Part shown: piece by piece, positions 1-37,397 of the stretch
How positions within the stretch are numbered: position 1 is the first letter of the stretch
Layout of the letters: every line of letters starts with the position of its first letter
Source of the DNA: Eulemur rufifrons
Lineage: Eukaryota; Chordata; Mammalia; Primates; Lemuridae
Assembly: GCF_041146395.1 (NCBI RefSeq)
Contig: NC_090996.1
Location: 36,542,738-36,606,737 of the forward strand
Length of the DNA stretch: 64,000 bases
Reading direction: 5' to 3'
Position numbers and translations under genes: made by a program
Notes under the pieces: model-generated
Databases searched by the model: none
What the model saw: the letters and a program-made list of their open reading frames with translations, nothing else
What the model was told of the DNA's origin: nothing

Positions 1-83
1 TTCTGGGTTCTCTGCCAGTGTGTCTTACAGACAACGTCCCGATGGGACACAACGTGGGCATCTGACCTTCGTAAGAGACGTTC

Positions 84-640
84 TTGTTTCGCTGTGCAGC
101 GCGGCGAAGTGCCGACGGCGACACGCTGCGGAGCCAACTGGGGCGCGAGGGAGCCCAGCGGGAGTCAGTCAGTCCCGTCTCCGGGGAAAACTGGGCTCCA
201 AGTGCCCGCCACGGAAGCCCAGGCTGCGGGAGGGGCGAGGCCGGGCCTGACCTTCCGCTCCGGCCGCAGCCGTCTCACCGGCGCCACTCGCGGACGCCGC
301 CTGCGCGCCACCGCCGAGGGGGCGGCGGGGACTCGGGGGTCCGTGAGGGGCCGGGGTCAAGTGCGGCGTGGAGAGGGGCCGGGGGCGCCGAGGCGGACAG
401 ACCCGGCGCCGGAGCCAAGACGGGGACCCCCAGGCTGCCCGCCGCGAGCACCTGCCAGGAGCACCCGCCAGGAGCACCCGGCCGCGCTCACTCACCTGCC
501 GCCGCACCGCCAGCCGCACTCCGCAGGCCCCGCCCCGAGCGTCACTTCCGGCCGGCCGGGCGCGCAGAGCGGAAGCACGCCACCGGGACCCGGCGTCCCG
601 CCCGCCTCGGTTGCTGAGCAACGCGGCTCTCCGGCGCGAG
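84..640 (-). promoter_or_regulatory. FAM234A: CpG-island promoter, probably of FAM234A
   Basis: This stretch is very GC-rich with many CpGs, unlike the AT-rich DNA that follows at 1.1 kb. It contains an ETS-type element (CACTTCCGG at about 543-551, read as CCGGAAGTG on the minus strand), typical of housekeeping promoters. It lies about 5.7 kb from the LUC7L promoter; in human the FAM234A promoter is the divergent neighbour of LUC7L at a similar distance. The gene name is inferred from synteny, because no FAM234A coding exon lies in the window. Confidence 0.5.
496..580 (-). other. FAM234A: Probable untranslated first exon of FAM234A (5' end approximate)
   Basis: On the minus strand a strong splice donor, CAG|GTGAGT, is seen (GTGAGT is the complement of 490-495), so an exon would end at 496. 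Just upstream is the ETS-type element that would mark the start region. No convincing coding sequence is visible, in keeping with a non-coding first exon. The 5' end is only an estimate from the position of the ETS site. The exon is an inference from the donor plus synteny; a transcript would be needed to confirm it. Confidence 0.4.
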
Positions 641-667
641 GCGGGTCCCGGTCTGCAGCTCCCCGGG

Positions 668-845
668 CCGCTGACCCTGCCCCTGCCCCTGCCCGGGCCC
701 CTCGACCGCTGACCCTGGCCCTGCCCCTGCCCCTGCCCGGCCCCTGCCCGGGCCTCCCTGACCGCTGACCCTGGCCCTGCCCCTGCCCGGCCCAGGCCCG
801 GCCCTCCCTGACCGCTGACCCTGGCCCTGCCCCTGCCCGGCCGCC
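668..845. repeat. GC-rich minisatellite, about 50-56 bp period
   Basis: Imperfect tandem units share the phrase GACCGCTGACCCTGG, starting at 704, 760 and 810, with a weaker copy near 669. Each is followed by CCCTGCCCCTGCCC-type filler. It borders the FAM234A CpG island. Confidence 0.75.
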
Positions 846-1442
846 CATGCCAGGTTGCTGCCCCTGCCCCTGGCTACCCGTTTCCCCTGGTCTCTGCCCC
901 CGCCCGCACCCAGCTTGTCACCATCGTACAGGCTGCAGAGCGTCCTCGCCCTCCCTCCATCCTCACCTGCCCTCCTGGTGCTGCTGTCTGGAGTTTCTCC
1001 GGTGGACCGTGCGCATGGTTGCTCGTGGTGGAGATGCGAGTTTTTGGCCTCGAAGGATTGTGCCAAACTGGAGTATCACCTGTTTGGACTGACAACCCTC
1101 ACCCTTGTCTGGAGATTCAAGTTGTCACTCCCCAACACGAATATTATGAGGCGTTAAAAACTTGTTTTGTCAGTCTGATGGGTCTGAAGTAGCATCTCTT
1201 TCTGGTTTTTATTCCTGCTTCCATGACAATGCATTTGAGCCTCTTATGTTTATTGGCCATGTTTCCTCTTCTCTGAAATACCTGTTCACTCCCGTCTTCG
1301 TACCTACCAGTTTCTTACTGAATGGTTTGTCTTTTTCTTATTGTTTCGTAGTGCTATGTTTTGGATATTACATTTTTGTCAATGATGTTTGTTGTAAATA
1401 TCTGTGATTTATCTTTACACTTCGGTGTTTGATGAACACAAG

Positions 1443-1772
1443 TTTGTTTGTTTGTTTTTAAAGACAGAGTCTCACCCTGTTGCCCGGGCTAGAGTGAGTG
1501 CCGTGGCGTCAGCCTAGCTCACAGCAACCTCAAACTCCTGGGCTCAAGCGATCCTCCTGCCTCAGCCTCCCGAGGCGCTGGGACTACAGGCATGCGCCAC
1601 CATGCCTGGCTAATTTTTTCTATATAGTTTTAGTTGTCTGCTTAATTTCTGTCTATTTTTTAGTAGACACGAGGTCTCGCTCTTGCTCAGGCTGGTCTCG
1701 AACTCCTGACCTCGAGCGATCCTCCCAACTCGGCGTCCCAGAGTGCTGGATTACAGGCGTGAGCCACGGCGC
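1443..1772 (-). mobile_element. Alu, minus orientation
   Basis: It opens with a T-rich tract and AGACAGAGTCTCACCCTG and ends with GTGAGCCACGGCGC. The middle carries the TTTTTCTATATAGTTTTAGTTGTC segment of the strepsirrhine Alu insert. About 330 bp, full length. Confidence 0.9.
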
Positions 1773-2605
1773 ACATACATTTTGATGCACAAATTCGGAA
1801 CTTAATTTTATTAGGTGTATCTTAGTTTTTTATTTGTTTTTTAGTGGTCTTAGTCTCCTCCTCCTTGGGGCCTTTCTTGCCCTCATCCGCAGTGTGTGGC
1901 TCCACCTGCTACCTCTGCTACCTCCCAGGGGAGGCTCCCCCCCCCCCCCCCGGGATATTTTTGAATCCTAAATCCATTGTTCTCTCCGAGAGCTCAGGTA
2001 CTTCAGATGTCACAGGGACTGCTGTAAGGAACCCACTCTTTTAATTTATTTAATAGTCAGATGACAATTCTGGCTTAATAGTCATTATTGAGTCAATTTT
2101 AATGTAATTCTCTAGGAATTTTTCTGCTTAATAGAAGTTTTCAAATATAGTGGCATAAAGCTAACCATCTTCTCTTAGATTTTAATTTCTCCTGTCTCTG
2201 CAGTTACAAGACCTTCCCGTTTTAACTCTTAATCTCTTTCTTGTTCCCTTTTCCCATCAATTTTTATCAGAAGTTTGTCTATTTTATCAGTTTTTTTCAA
2301 AGAAGCAACTTTTTTTTTATATTTGCCCTATGTAAAACAAAGAAACAACGTTGAAAGTTGATTCTTTCTAATGTATATTTGTTTTCTATTACATTGATTT
2401 TTGTCTTTTTAACATCTACTTTCTGCTATATTTAGTTGTATTGTTTTCTAACTCCATAAGTTGAATGCTTAGGTCATTAAATTTCAGCCTTTTAAAAAAA
2501 AGCAGCTTAAGTATTTTGGATTTCCTTTGAAATTTTGGGAAATTTTGGTGCATTTTGGTACATTTTTCACGTTTGAATATGTAGTATTTTCATTCATTTC
2601 CAAGT

Positions 2606-2763
2606 TTTTTGTTTTTGTTTTTAGGGTTTGCTCTGTTGCCCAGGCTGAATTGCAGTGGTGCTATCATAACTTCCCTGCAGGCTTGAACGCCTGGGCTCAA
2701 AGGATCCTCCTGCCTCAGCCTCCCAAAGTGCTGGGACTACAGGAACCAGCCATTGCCACTGGC
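2606..2763 (-). mobile_element. Alu left-monomer relic, minus orientation
   Basis: Only one Alu arm is present, from TTGCTCTGTTGCCCAGGCTG to the degraded tail near CCACTGGCC. It is diverged and lacks the second arm. Confidence 0.75.
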
Positions 2764-2802
2764 CTACTTAACTATTTATTATTGGCTTCTAATTTAGTTG
2801 AC

Positions 2803-3117
2803 TTGGCTGGGCGCAGTGGCTCACGCCTGTAATCCTTGCACTCTAGGAGGCCGAGGTGAGGCGGGAGGATCACTTGAGCTCAGAAGTTTGAGACCAGGCT
2901 GAGCAAGAACAAGACCCCATCTCTACTAAAAATAGAAAAATTAGCTGGGCATGGTGGTGGCACCTGTAGTCCCAGCTACTCAGGAGGCTGAGGCAGGAGG
3001 ATCCCTTGAGCCCAGGAGTTTGAGGTTGCTGTGAGCTAGGCTGACGCCACGGCACTCCAGCCTGGGCAACAGAATGAGACTCTGTCTCAAAAAAAAAAAA
3101 AGAAAGAGAGAGAGAGA
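2803..3117 (+). mobile_element. Alu, plus orientation
   Basis: It starts with GGCTGGGCGCAGTGGCTCACG and ends in an A-run that has expanded into a GA-rich tail. Both arms are present, but the central A-rich segment is short. Confidence 0.9.
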
Positions 3118-3345
3118 ATTAAAGGAAAGTATAACAAAATGACTTACCAAATAGAGAATATCAATAAAGGCATAGAAATTATTTTTTAAGAAATGGTAAT
3201 TCTGCAGTTGAAAAATATAATGACTAAAATGAAAGAAATCACTAGAGGGGCTTCACAGATCTAAGCTGGTAGAAGGAAGAATCAGCAAACTTGAACACAA
3301 ACAAATTATCCAATATGAAGAACAGAACGAAAAATTAAGAAATTA
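3118..3345 (+). mobile_element. L1 internal fragment, plus orientation
   Basis: The stretch around AATCACTAGAGGGGCTTCAC and GAAGAATCAGCAAACTTGAA resembles the coding part of L1 elements. It is short, with no open frame kept. Assigned by recall of the family consensus. Confidence 0.55.
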
Positions 3346-3891
3346 TTTGATATTTTTCTGCATGGCAGATTTGTCTATTGTTCCTTATTTATTCAGTTAT
3401 TTAGCCACTTACTGATATCAGTATGGACTCATGGATGTTTATTTCATGCTTTGATATCACTGTATTTTTTGGCTCAAATTGTTCCAGCTGTGGGCAGATC
3501 TTTCAGTGGCGTGTTTCCCTTTAACCTATCCCCATCATTGTGGGGTTTGTTGTTAGTTTTGTTTTTGTTCTTCATACTTTCTTACTTTATGGCACTAAAA
3601 GATCTTCCACGTTCATCTTCTATATTTCTTGCCCCAGTCTTAGAATCAGAAACAGCCATTTCTTCAAGGAGCCTGTAGGATATTTTTAAATAGCTGCACA
3701 TTATGTCATAAGGCAAATATACTGCTTTTTAATTAATCATTCTGCTATTATCAGACATTTTTGTTTTTCCTCCATATGTTGCTATTTAAACAATTAAGCA
3801 ATGAATGCTTTTCATGTCTGTGACTATATTATTAGATGTGAGAAGTCTAAGAGATCCTGTCTCTAAAAAAAAAATTAAAAATATATAACTT

Positions 3892-4340
<449 letters not shown>

Positions 4341-4848
4341 TTATCATTTGTGAAAATGCTTTGTTCTTTTTTGATTACAAGCAGTCCTATGTTGTTATAC
4401 CCACACCCCGCAAAATTCAGCTCCCTGCCATCATGTTTTCCCTCAGATGCTGTGATCTATTCATGCTTGGAATTGAGAAGTCAAAGAGTGTCAGTTTGCT
4501 CCTCGATTGGATATCCTTTCCTTCAGCCAGGAAGTTTCGATTGTTTGGTCTTGGCAGCAAGAATTACTGTTCTTGCCTTTGTGACTAGATTATTTGCAGG
4601 AACTAGAAATAATCTGTAGATGAGAGGCCCCGAGCACCTCAGGGCAGAATGGGCACAGTGCCCGAGCTCCACCCGTGTCTCAGTCATTCACCAGCTCTGT
4701 GACCCTCAGCCAGTTAGTTACTTAGTCCTTCCTTGACTCATAAAGTAAGGAGGCAGGTGCTGCACCCATAAAGGAGGAGCATAAATTAAGACCTCTTTTT
4801 CTCTCCTCAAAGGGTTATTTCAAGGAGAATAATAAAAATGAGATGACA

Positions 4849-5170
4849 GGCCGGGTGTGGTGGCTCACGTCTGTAATCCTAGCACTCTGGGAGGATTGCT
4901 CCAGATCATGAGGTCGAGACCAGCCTGAGCAAGAGCGAGACCTCGTCTCTACTAAAAATAGAAAGAAATTAGCTGGACAACTAAAAATATATAGAAAATA
5001 TTAGCTGGGGATGGTGGCGCATGCCTGTAGCCCCAGTTACTGGGGAGACTGAGGCAGGAGGATCACTTCAGCCCAGGAATTTGAGGTTGCTGTGAGCAAG
5101 GCTGATGCCACGGCACTCACTCTAGCCTGGGAAACAAAGTGAGACTCTGTCACAAAAAAAAAAAAAAAAT
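4849..5170 (+). mobile_element. Alu, plus orientation
   Basis: Begins CAGGCCGGGTGTGGTGGCTC and ends in an A-run, with CTGGACAACTAAAAATATAT in the middle. A small deletion removes part of the GGCCGAGG segment in the left arm. Confidence 0.9.
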
Positions 5171-5210
5171 GAGAAGACATAGGTGAAAGCACATGAGTGT
5201 GTTGTCTTGT

Positions 5211-5211
5211 G

Positions 5212-5244
<33 letters not shown>

Positions 5245-5252
5245 TGTGTGTA
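5211..5252. repeat. (CT)n(GT)n microsatellite
   Basis: A CT dinucleotide run passes directly into a GT run just after the A-tail of the preceding Alu. Confidence 0.95.
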
Positions 5253-6378
5253 TACTGAAATTCAAATATTAGGTGTTATAATGAGTCTCTGTGGAGGGTG
5301 AGGAAATGAAGAGAATGGTGTCATGCTGTTTCTGGTCCTGAAATGTCCTTCTTTTTAAGCTTTCAGTCTCCATGTCACAGAATGTTTCGATGCCAGAAAG
5401 GGCATTAAAGACCACAGTCCCCAGAGGCAATATAAGCATGGAACCCATATGAGGTAAGGTCCCAGGAGGGCTAAATCTCTCAGGCCTAATAGGCTATGGA
5501 AAGGAGTTTGAATTTTATTGTAAGTGCAATGGGAAGTTATGACATAATCGAATTTACAAATGTACTGCTTTGTGGAGACATTTAGTGTGTGCTTGGGGGA
5601 GGAGACTGCGAATGGAAGCGAGAAGACCCTACAGGAAGTGGCTGTTGCTGTCTCCAGTTAAAAGATGAGGGTAGCCTGGACTATGATTTAACCGGACAAA
5701 CCAAGATCAGCAATGAACATTTAACACAGAAGTATGTGCGGGACAATACACGGATGCGCGCTGTAATCCTATTGCAACATACAGTAATTGCCTACATGTA
5801 TGTCTCCTTTTGCCCTCCGGATGGCGGGCTGTGAGCTGACAGAGTGACGACCACGAAGTAGTAACACAGAACCCCCCTGCTTGCTTTAACTTTCACATAA
5901 ATCATGTGAGAGGCAGCTTTACAATTCCCATTTCACGGAAGAAAAACACCGAGCGTCAGGGTAGCTAAACGATACGCTCGCGGTTTCATGGCCAGCCAGA
6001 AAAGCACGGGTTATATTCTCTTGTTTTGGATTGACTACGTTTTATTTTATCGCAGTTCAGCCTCAGGAGAGAGCAGTTTGAGGTCTTGCAGTTCGGAGTA
6101 AAATCAGGGTTGGGGTTTTGGCTCCGCCCTTTGGGCAACGCGCGCAAATCACTCGGAGCCTCAGTCGCAGGTCCGCTCCCCGCCCTGGAAACTACATTTC
6201 CCAGCAGGCCGTGCGCCAGCGCAACGTACTTCCTCCCGGCGTCCCCCGCGGCGGAAAAGAGTCGAACGGGCTCGAAGCCGACGCGACTATCTTTCGTCGC
6301 CGCCGCCACGCCGCTGCCGCCGCCCCCTGAGGAACCGTCGCGGTCCCCCCCCCGCCGCCGCCGCCGCCACCGGCCACT

Positions 6379-30960
<24,582 letters not shown>

Positions 30961-31140
30961 ACCCACGCCTGGGCTTTGTAAATAGTCTGGCAAATGTTCA
31001 ACACAGCCTAAAATTACCCTTTATATTTGCTGAAAACAACTCATCTTTTGTAGTTTAAAATTTCTATTGTTTTGGAGCTAGCTGTGAGTTTCTAGGGTTC
31101 TACAGAGTCGCTCCTGTGTTCCGGGGTTGAGTGGAGTAGG

Positions 31141-31150
31141 AATAAATAAA
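31141..31150 (+). terminator. LUC7L: LUC7L polyadenylation signal(s)
   Basis: Two overlapping AATAAA hexamers (31141-31146 and 31145-31150) lie 180 bases after the LUC7L stop codon, giving a 3' UTR of about 200 bases. Confidence 0.8.
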
Positions 31151-33424
31151 TCTGACGGACTGCCTGGTGACGGCTGCGGTGGGGGTGTGTGCTTCCTCTG
31201 CTCTGGGGACTTCACCGTGGCCCTCTGCAGGTGGAGGTGACCCACTGGTGCTACTGTCACCCCCAGAGAAACTGCGACTTACTGTTGGATACTTTTCGGC
31301 TTTCAGCACCTGGTGTGTGCCAGGTGTGCACGGCTGCTCACTTGGTCCCACGTACCCTTTCTCGGTGTCTGAGCTGCCGTCTCCGCCTGCAGTGCAGACC
31401 ACCGAGCTCGTTCCACGGGGGAGGAGGGAGCCGCCGCTGTCACAGCCTCGAGCTGGGACTGTGGCTCACAGAGCCGTGCTGCAGTTCTCCTTCCGAAGGC
31501 TCTCAGGTTAAAGAAAGACCGTGGGTAATACCCGCGTGGCAGCAGGAGGTCCCCAGAGGAGAGGGATGCTGGCTTTGGGTCAGACGTCCCTTGAGCATCG
31601 TTGGGGTTGACTTACGCCCAGGTGGGCCGGTTATGTTCCCTACTCTCAGCTCTTTGGCTCAGATACCTTGAGACCAAAATGAAACCCTTCTGAGAAGGAT
31701 CACAGCTGACTGACCTACACATGCGGATGCTCCTTCCCCTCTTCACTTTCTGGGGGAATTTTTGGTTTATTTTTAGAGGAAGCCTCTGGTGGTCACATCG
31801 TCAACACAGCCGTTGCCATCCTGTCTCTGCAGAGGCGTCAGTGCCGTCCTTGAGCTGAGTGCTCACAGGGGGCAGGTGGGCACCGGGGTCTGCGTCCTGC
31901 AGCCACCCGTGTCTTGGTGTGGCCGACGTTCTGCTTCTGGCTCCCCCGTCGCTGTCTGTCTCCTGCAGGAGGACGCGTGGGTAGGTGGGCTGCTCTGCTG
32001 CCTGTGACAGTCTTCCCCGGCCAGCTGACTCCACAGGAAGGGGTCAGGAGGGGGCGTCCTGTGCGGGACCCACTTGGGCTTGGTGCCGTGCCGGGCAGTG
32101 TCACCGTGTGTCTCTACTCCTTACTAGCACCCTCTCCTGCAGTGGGACCGAGGACACGGGTTCAGGGTGTGTGCTCTCCTGCTCTCCTGGGAGCGAGGGG
32201 TGGAGTCTGGGCTCCCTGTTCGCAAGCCAGCGTTGTGGGAGTGGCCGTGGCTGCCAGGGCCATGGGTTGGTTTGCATCCTGGCTTCTCCTGGGCCTTAAC
32301 CGGACGGCCCCACCCTCAGAGCCATTACCACTGCGAGGTTGGGATCCTCTCTGGACATAAATTTGCGTGTGTGGACAAACAGTTGTGTTTTGCTTTTTTT
32401 TTTTTTTTTGGCCAAGGAATGAGGTTTACCAGAATAGGGACTGTACCAGTGGCCTCCAGTACCCACATCCCCTCTGTCCTCTAGTGACAGTTGAGGGACG
32501 AGTTCCTTGGGCTGCAGTGTCTGTGCCCCTGGGCCGTTCTGATAGCCCCAGGCTGGTGCAGCCTTCGGGGGCCCCTCCGTGTCGGGAGAGGGAATGGGGT
32601 GCATGCTCCTGCCTCCCTACCTGCAGGGACAGTTCAGTGGACCCTTTGGACACCTGCCAGGTGGTCCCGGCCACACTGAGCTCGATGCCCCCAGGGCAGC
32701 CTTCGCGATGCGGTCAGGGTGGCGCTGCCTCCCCCCGGCTCTCCCTGCTGCTCCCGTCGCACGGCCTGTGCCAGAGTCTGCTCGAGTCTGCTGCGGGGAC
32801 CCAGGTTTTCGCTCTTCCGCCCACCGCAGTGAGTGAGCCTGTCCCGTGCACAGCAGCGCCTGCGGGTCTCGCTGAGCACGGGCGGTCAGCAGGTGTGTGG
32901 GTCTGGGAGGGGCGCCCCTGCTGTGTGAGGGGACCTGCGGTGTCAGGAGGGCCTCCCAGTTGGGACAGACCCACAGGGACACCTCCAGCTCCGCCTGCAG
33001 CCCAGCTGGGGCAGAACAGAAGGGGCCTTGCTGGAACAGTCTCTGCTTACACTGTGGGAAGACTTTTGCACACATTGGTGACTTTTTTTTAAAAGAAAAG
33101 CAGGGTAAATGGCTCTGGGTGGTGGGTGGAGTAGCCAGCCGGGCAGGGGCTGTGCCTGGCGCCACCACCTGTTCCTCCTGCACCGGGGGTCCCCTTGGGT
33201 TTGGGGAATGGGCAGGAGCTGGTGGGAAGCCCTGAGCAGGTCGAGGGTGGTCCGGGAGGGGAGAGGAAAGAGGACCAGAGCTGAGGTCGTGGGTTCCTGA
33301 CCTGGCTGTGCAGCCATGACCTGACATGCAGGTGCTGGGCTGCGGCAAGCAGAGGACTCCCGCTTTGGGGGGCAGGAGGTGGCAGCCTGGAGCCAGGGCT
33401 GCAGAAGGGAAAGCGTGTTGTAAC

Positions 33425-33550
33425 ATTACAGTAAAATATACATAAAGTTCACTTTTTTTAAGCATTTTTAAGCGTGCAGTTCAGTGGCATTGAGAGCATC
33501 CACATTGTTGTGCAGACTTCACTAGCATCCCTGGAAGGGTGGCTTTGGAA
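33425..33550 (-). mobile_element. L1 3'-end fragment, antisense
   Basis: AGTAAAATATACATAAAGTT and GTGCAGTTCAGTGGCATTGA are typical antisense L1 3' phrases. Confidence 0.65.
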
Positions 33551-33647
33551 AGGCAGAGTGACGATGTCGTTGGACCTGAGCACAGGCCTGCGCTCCCAGA
33601 CAGGAAGCGGGGGGGCCCCTAGCTGCTTCCCCAGAACTGGACGCTTG

Positions 33648-33663
33648 GCGGGGGGGGGGGGGG
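33648..33663. repeat. G-run, about 16 bases
   Basis: An uninterrupted run of G within GC-rich spacer DNA. Confidence 0.9.
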
Positions 33664-33766
33664 TCCCAGACCAAGTGGGCTGAGCCCTGGGCCAGGGCCA
33701 GCTTCCCAGGCCCTGCAGAGCGGGTGGGACCTGGCCCTCCCCGCTCCGGTGCTGCTCACGTGTCGT

Positions 33767-33840
33767 CCTCCCCCGCCCCGCCCACGGCTGGCTGCAGGAG
33801 GCCCCTCCCCCGCCCCGCCCACGGCTGGCTGCAGGAGGCC
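33767..33840. repeat. 37-bp perfect tandem duplication
   Basis: The block beginning CCCCGCCCCGCCCACGGCTG at 33771 recurs at 33808 with no difference that I can see, so it is recent. Confidence 0.85.
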
Positions 33841-34132
33841 GGGAGCCTGGTCCTTCCTGGGCTCCAGGTGCTGCTCCTGAGCCTGGGGTCGCAGCAGGCC
33901 CCAAGTCCTACACTCTCATGGGCACAGAGGTTGATGTCACACTGACTGGGAGAATGGATGCAGGAGCCTGGACAGAGCCAACCCAAGTGGGTCCTGGCAG
34001 GGCAGGGACCCTGAGGGTCCTGAGAGGAGGTCCACGGGTGGGGGTGGGTAGAGGTTTCACCTGCTTTGAGCCTGGCCGTCTGTAAGAATACAGTAACGGG
34101 GGAAAGAAACATTTGTTTAAAGAGAAGCAACA

Positions 34133-34425
34133 GGGGCCTGGCGCTGGCCTGTAATCCCAGCACTCTGGGTGGCCAAGGCAGGAGGATCACTTGAGCTCAG
34201 AAGTTTGAGACCAGTCAGAGCAAGAGCGAGACTCCGTCTCTACAAAAAATAAAAGAATTAGCTGGACATGGTGGTAGCACCACTGATAGTCCCAGATAGT
34301 CCTAGCTACTCAGGAGGCTGAGGCAGGAGGTTGCAGTGAGGATGCAGTGAGCTGTGATGACGCCACTGCACTCTAGTTGGGGTGACAGAATGAGACCCTG
34401 TCTCAGAAGAATTAATAAAAAGAAA
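34133..34425 (+). mobile_element. Alu (old), plus orientation
   Basis: GGGCCTGGCGCTGGCCTGTA to CCTGTCTCAGAAGAATTAAT. Promoter end damaged; right arm partly duplicated around AGTCCCAGATAGTCCTAGC. Confidence 0.8.
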
Positions 34426-35054
34426 AACAGCAGGGATCAGGAGGCAGCTGCCGTCGTCCCCACCCCCTGCCAGGAAGGAGCCAGCTGGGCCAGTGTGACG
34501 GTTCCCCCAGTGGGTCAGGGTCACAGTGGGCTCCAGGCCCCCCAGCTTCGCCCAGGCTGGGTTTCCACCGTAGCCCCTCACCCAGGGAGGAGTCCTGCTC
34601 TCCTCACCCTTACTTTGGTTCTGGCCGGGGGGGCTGGGGCGGGGTCCAGGTGACCTCACCTACTGTGGGTCTTGAGGGCCCCCGAACCCTGCATCCCAGG
34701 CTGCCGGAGCCGAGAGAGCCTGCGGCCAGGGCAGGCGGTGCTTGCGGGGCTGCCTGCCCACTCCCCCTGGGGTCTGGCCCGGCCCGGGACGGAGCTGAGG
34801 GGGGGAGGCCTGGGAGGCCTGTGCGGGTGCAGCCCCTGGCGTGCAGTGCGCCCTGGCCGGGCAGCCAGCTCTGCTGTGGGCTCTGAGGGCTTCCTGGGAG
34901 AGGTGGGGCTCACACGTGGCCCTGCTCTGGGGAGGTGGGTCTAGTGCGGTTCCTGGGCCACGTGTCAGAATAACCTGGGGGCCCTGAACCAGGTTGCTGG
35001 GCCCCACCTTGGACCTTCTGTTGGTCTGGAAGCGGCTCAAGAATGTACACGTTT

Positions 35055-35400
35055 TTTATTAATACAATACTGACATGAAATTTAATATTTTAACCATCTT
35101 AAAGTATGCAGTCTGGTGGTTTTTAGTATATTCACAATGCTGTGCTGTCCAGTTCACCACTGTGTAGCTTTAGACCATTTTTCGTCACCCCCAAAAGAAA
35201 TCCCCTCGCCGTTAGCAGTCACTCCCCATCCTCCCGGCCCCCGGCCCTGGACAACCTCTGCCTGGCCTCGTGTCTGTGGATTTGCCTCTTCTGTGCCGTG
35301 ACGTAAGTGGAATCACTGTGTGTGACCTCCCGTGTCTGGCTTCTCACTGAGCACGTTCCCAGGACGCATCCTGGCTGTAGCCTGCATCGGTGTCACCTCC
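35055..35400 (-). mobile_element. L1 3'-end relic, antisense
   Basis: TTTAATATTTTAACCATCTT, CCACTGTGTAGCTTTAGACC and TGTGGATTTGCCTCTTCTGT are old L1 antisense phrases. Confidence 0.65.
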
Positions 35401-36071
35401 CGGGGGAGCAGTGGCCCTGACTGCTGGTCTGAGGGGCCGAGCCACTGGACACTTGTCCTCGGCGCAGCAGGGAGGCGGACCCTGGAGCCGGGGCCCCGCT
35501 CCAGCCCGAGTGAGCCTTGAAGACCAGCACACACTGGGCCGCTGGTGAGGGCACAGGCGGACACAGTGCGTGCTCTGTCTGGGCCTTCGTGTCCTCCGTT
35601 TATGTCCCCTGTACTGTCCCTGCTTGGCCACTGGGCTTCCCCACACACCCACAGGCTGTCCCACCGCTGCCCCCGGCCACTCTGCAGCTTCTGAACCTGG
35701 CGGGGGCACGGGGGTCTGCAGGCACTGCGGGCACACGCAACTTGCAGACAACCGCAAGGCACAGCCGGCGTGGGAGGGGCGGGCGCTGGGAGGGCCGCCC
35801 CACGGCTCCTGGGGGGGCGGCGGTCTCAGTTTCCTGAGCGTCCTGCGGTGACCTTGCAGCCTTTTGCTTGTGCTCTGTTCTCCCTCCGTGCTGCCCCACC
35901 TGCCAGCGGGCAGGGAGCGGGTCCTGCCCTCCCTGGGAGGTTCTGCGAGGGGGCGTCCATGAGGGACGGGGCCTCCTAGCAAAAGGGCATAAAATTAATC
36001 ATGGCAGTGACATCCCATCCCCTTTACCAAATTCTCTGGGTTAACAGCAAGTCACGGCAGCCACTGGGATG

Positions 36072-36790
36072 GCCCTAATTAATTTAAAAAGAAGAGAATT
36101 GTTGGTGAGGATGTGGAGAAATTGGAAGCCTCATACATGGCCAAGTGGGAGTACAAAATGGTACCACCGCCGTGGAAAACAGTCTGGCAGTCCCTCAAAC
36201 AGTTAGACAGTGACCACGCGGCCCAGCAATTCCACTGCACACCCGCAAGAATTGAAAGGAGCTCGAATGCTTGTACGTACGTGGTTTTAGTGCCACTACT
36301 CAAAATAGCCCAACGTCTTTCAGCAGATGGTGAATGAGTAAACATCGGTACATCCATGCAGTGGAATATTGTTTGACATAAAAAGGGATGAAATTCTGAC
36401 ACATGCCACAGCACGGATGAGCCTTGAGAACATCACGCCAAGTGAAATAAGCCAGACACAGAAGGCCACAGGTTGTCTGGTTCCTTTCACAGGAACTGTC
36501 CAGGGCAGGCGTGTCCCCACGGAGCAGAGCCGTGGTCTCCAGGGCTGGCGCTGGCGAGGGCAGGGGGTGGGAGTGGCGGGTCCTGGGTGCAGGGCTTCCT
36601 TTTGAGGCAGTGAAGACGTTCAGGAACTGGATGGGGATAGTGGTGGTGGCCGCACAACATTATGAACGTACTAAGCGCTGCTGAACCGGTACTTAAAAAC
36701 GGTTGATTCGGGCATATTCTCAACTGTTGACAACCAAAAATGGTTGAAAGTGTAAATTTTATGTTGTGTGTATCTTACCGTATTTTAAAA
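36072..36790 (+). mobile_element. L1 3'-end relic, sense
   Basis: GTTGGTGAGGATGTGGAGAA, CCCAGCAATTCCACTGCACA, GTGGAATATTGTTTGACATA and AATAAGCCAGACACAGAAGG follow the order of an old mammalian L1 3' part. Confidence 0.75.
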
Positions 36791-37099
36791 AGCAAACCCC
36801 ACACTGAGAAAGGAGGTGCCTGTGCACAGGTGTGAACATCAGGAGGTGGGATTCACAGGGGCCACCTTAGCATCAGTCCCCACCAGTTCTTAGTGACACT
36901 TCTTTGCCTCTGCTTTTTGTCTTAAAGTCTATGTGTCTGATCTTTATCCTTTATTTTGGTAAATTAAGTCACAATCAATGTACTTAACAATATATTTAGT
37001 TTTATTGCTACCATCTTATGTTCTAATGTCTCCCCACCCGGTCCCTGTGTTTGAGGAAAGGAGGGAATTACCCTGTGGGTGTAGCAGTTTGGGGTCCCA

Positions 37100-37397
37100 G
37101 CTTTTTTTGGGGGGGGTGGATAGGGTCTCACTGTGTTGCCCAGGCTGGAGTGTAGTGACATCATCAATGCTCACAGCAAACTCAAACTCCTGGGCTCAAG
37201 CGATCCTCCTGCCTCAACTTCTTGAGTAGCTGGGACTACAGGGTACATCACCATGACCAGCTAATTTTTAAAAAATTTTTGTAGAGGTGGAGTTGTGCTG
37301 TGTTGCCCAGCCTGGTCTTGAACTCCTGGCCTCAAGTGATCCTCCCACCTCTGCCTCCCAAAGCTGGGATCACAGGCGTGAGCCACCACACCCAGCC
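37100..37397 (-). mobile_element. Alu (old), minus orientation
   Basis: ATAGGGTCTCACTGTGTTGC through GTGAGCCACCACACCCAGCC; no strepsirrhine insert. Confidence 0.85.

Noticed and set aside
32617..33465. 282-codon open frame on the minus strand in the spacer after LUC7L
   Set aside because: No recognisable domain, Pro/Ala/Gly-rich composition, and it runs into an L1 relic; chance frame in GC-rich DNA.
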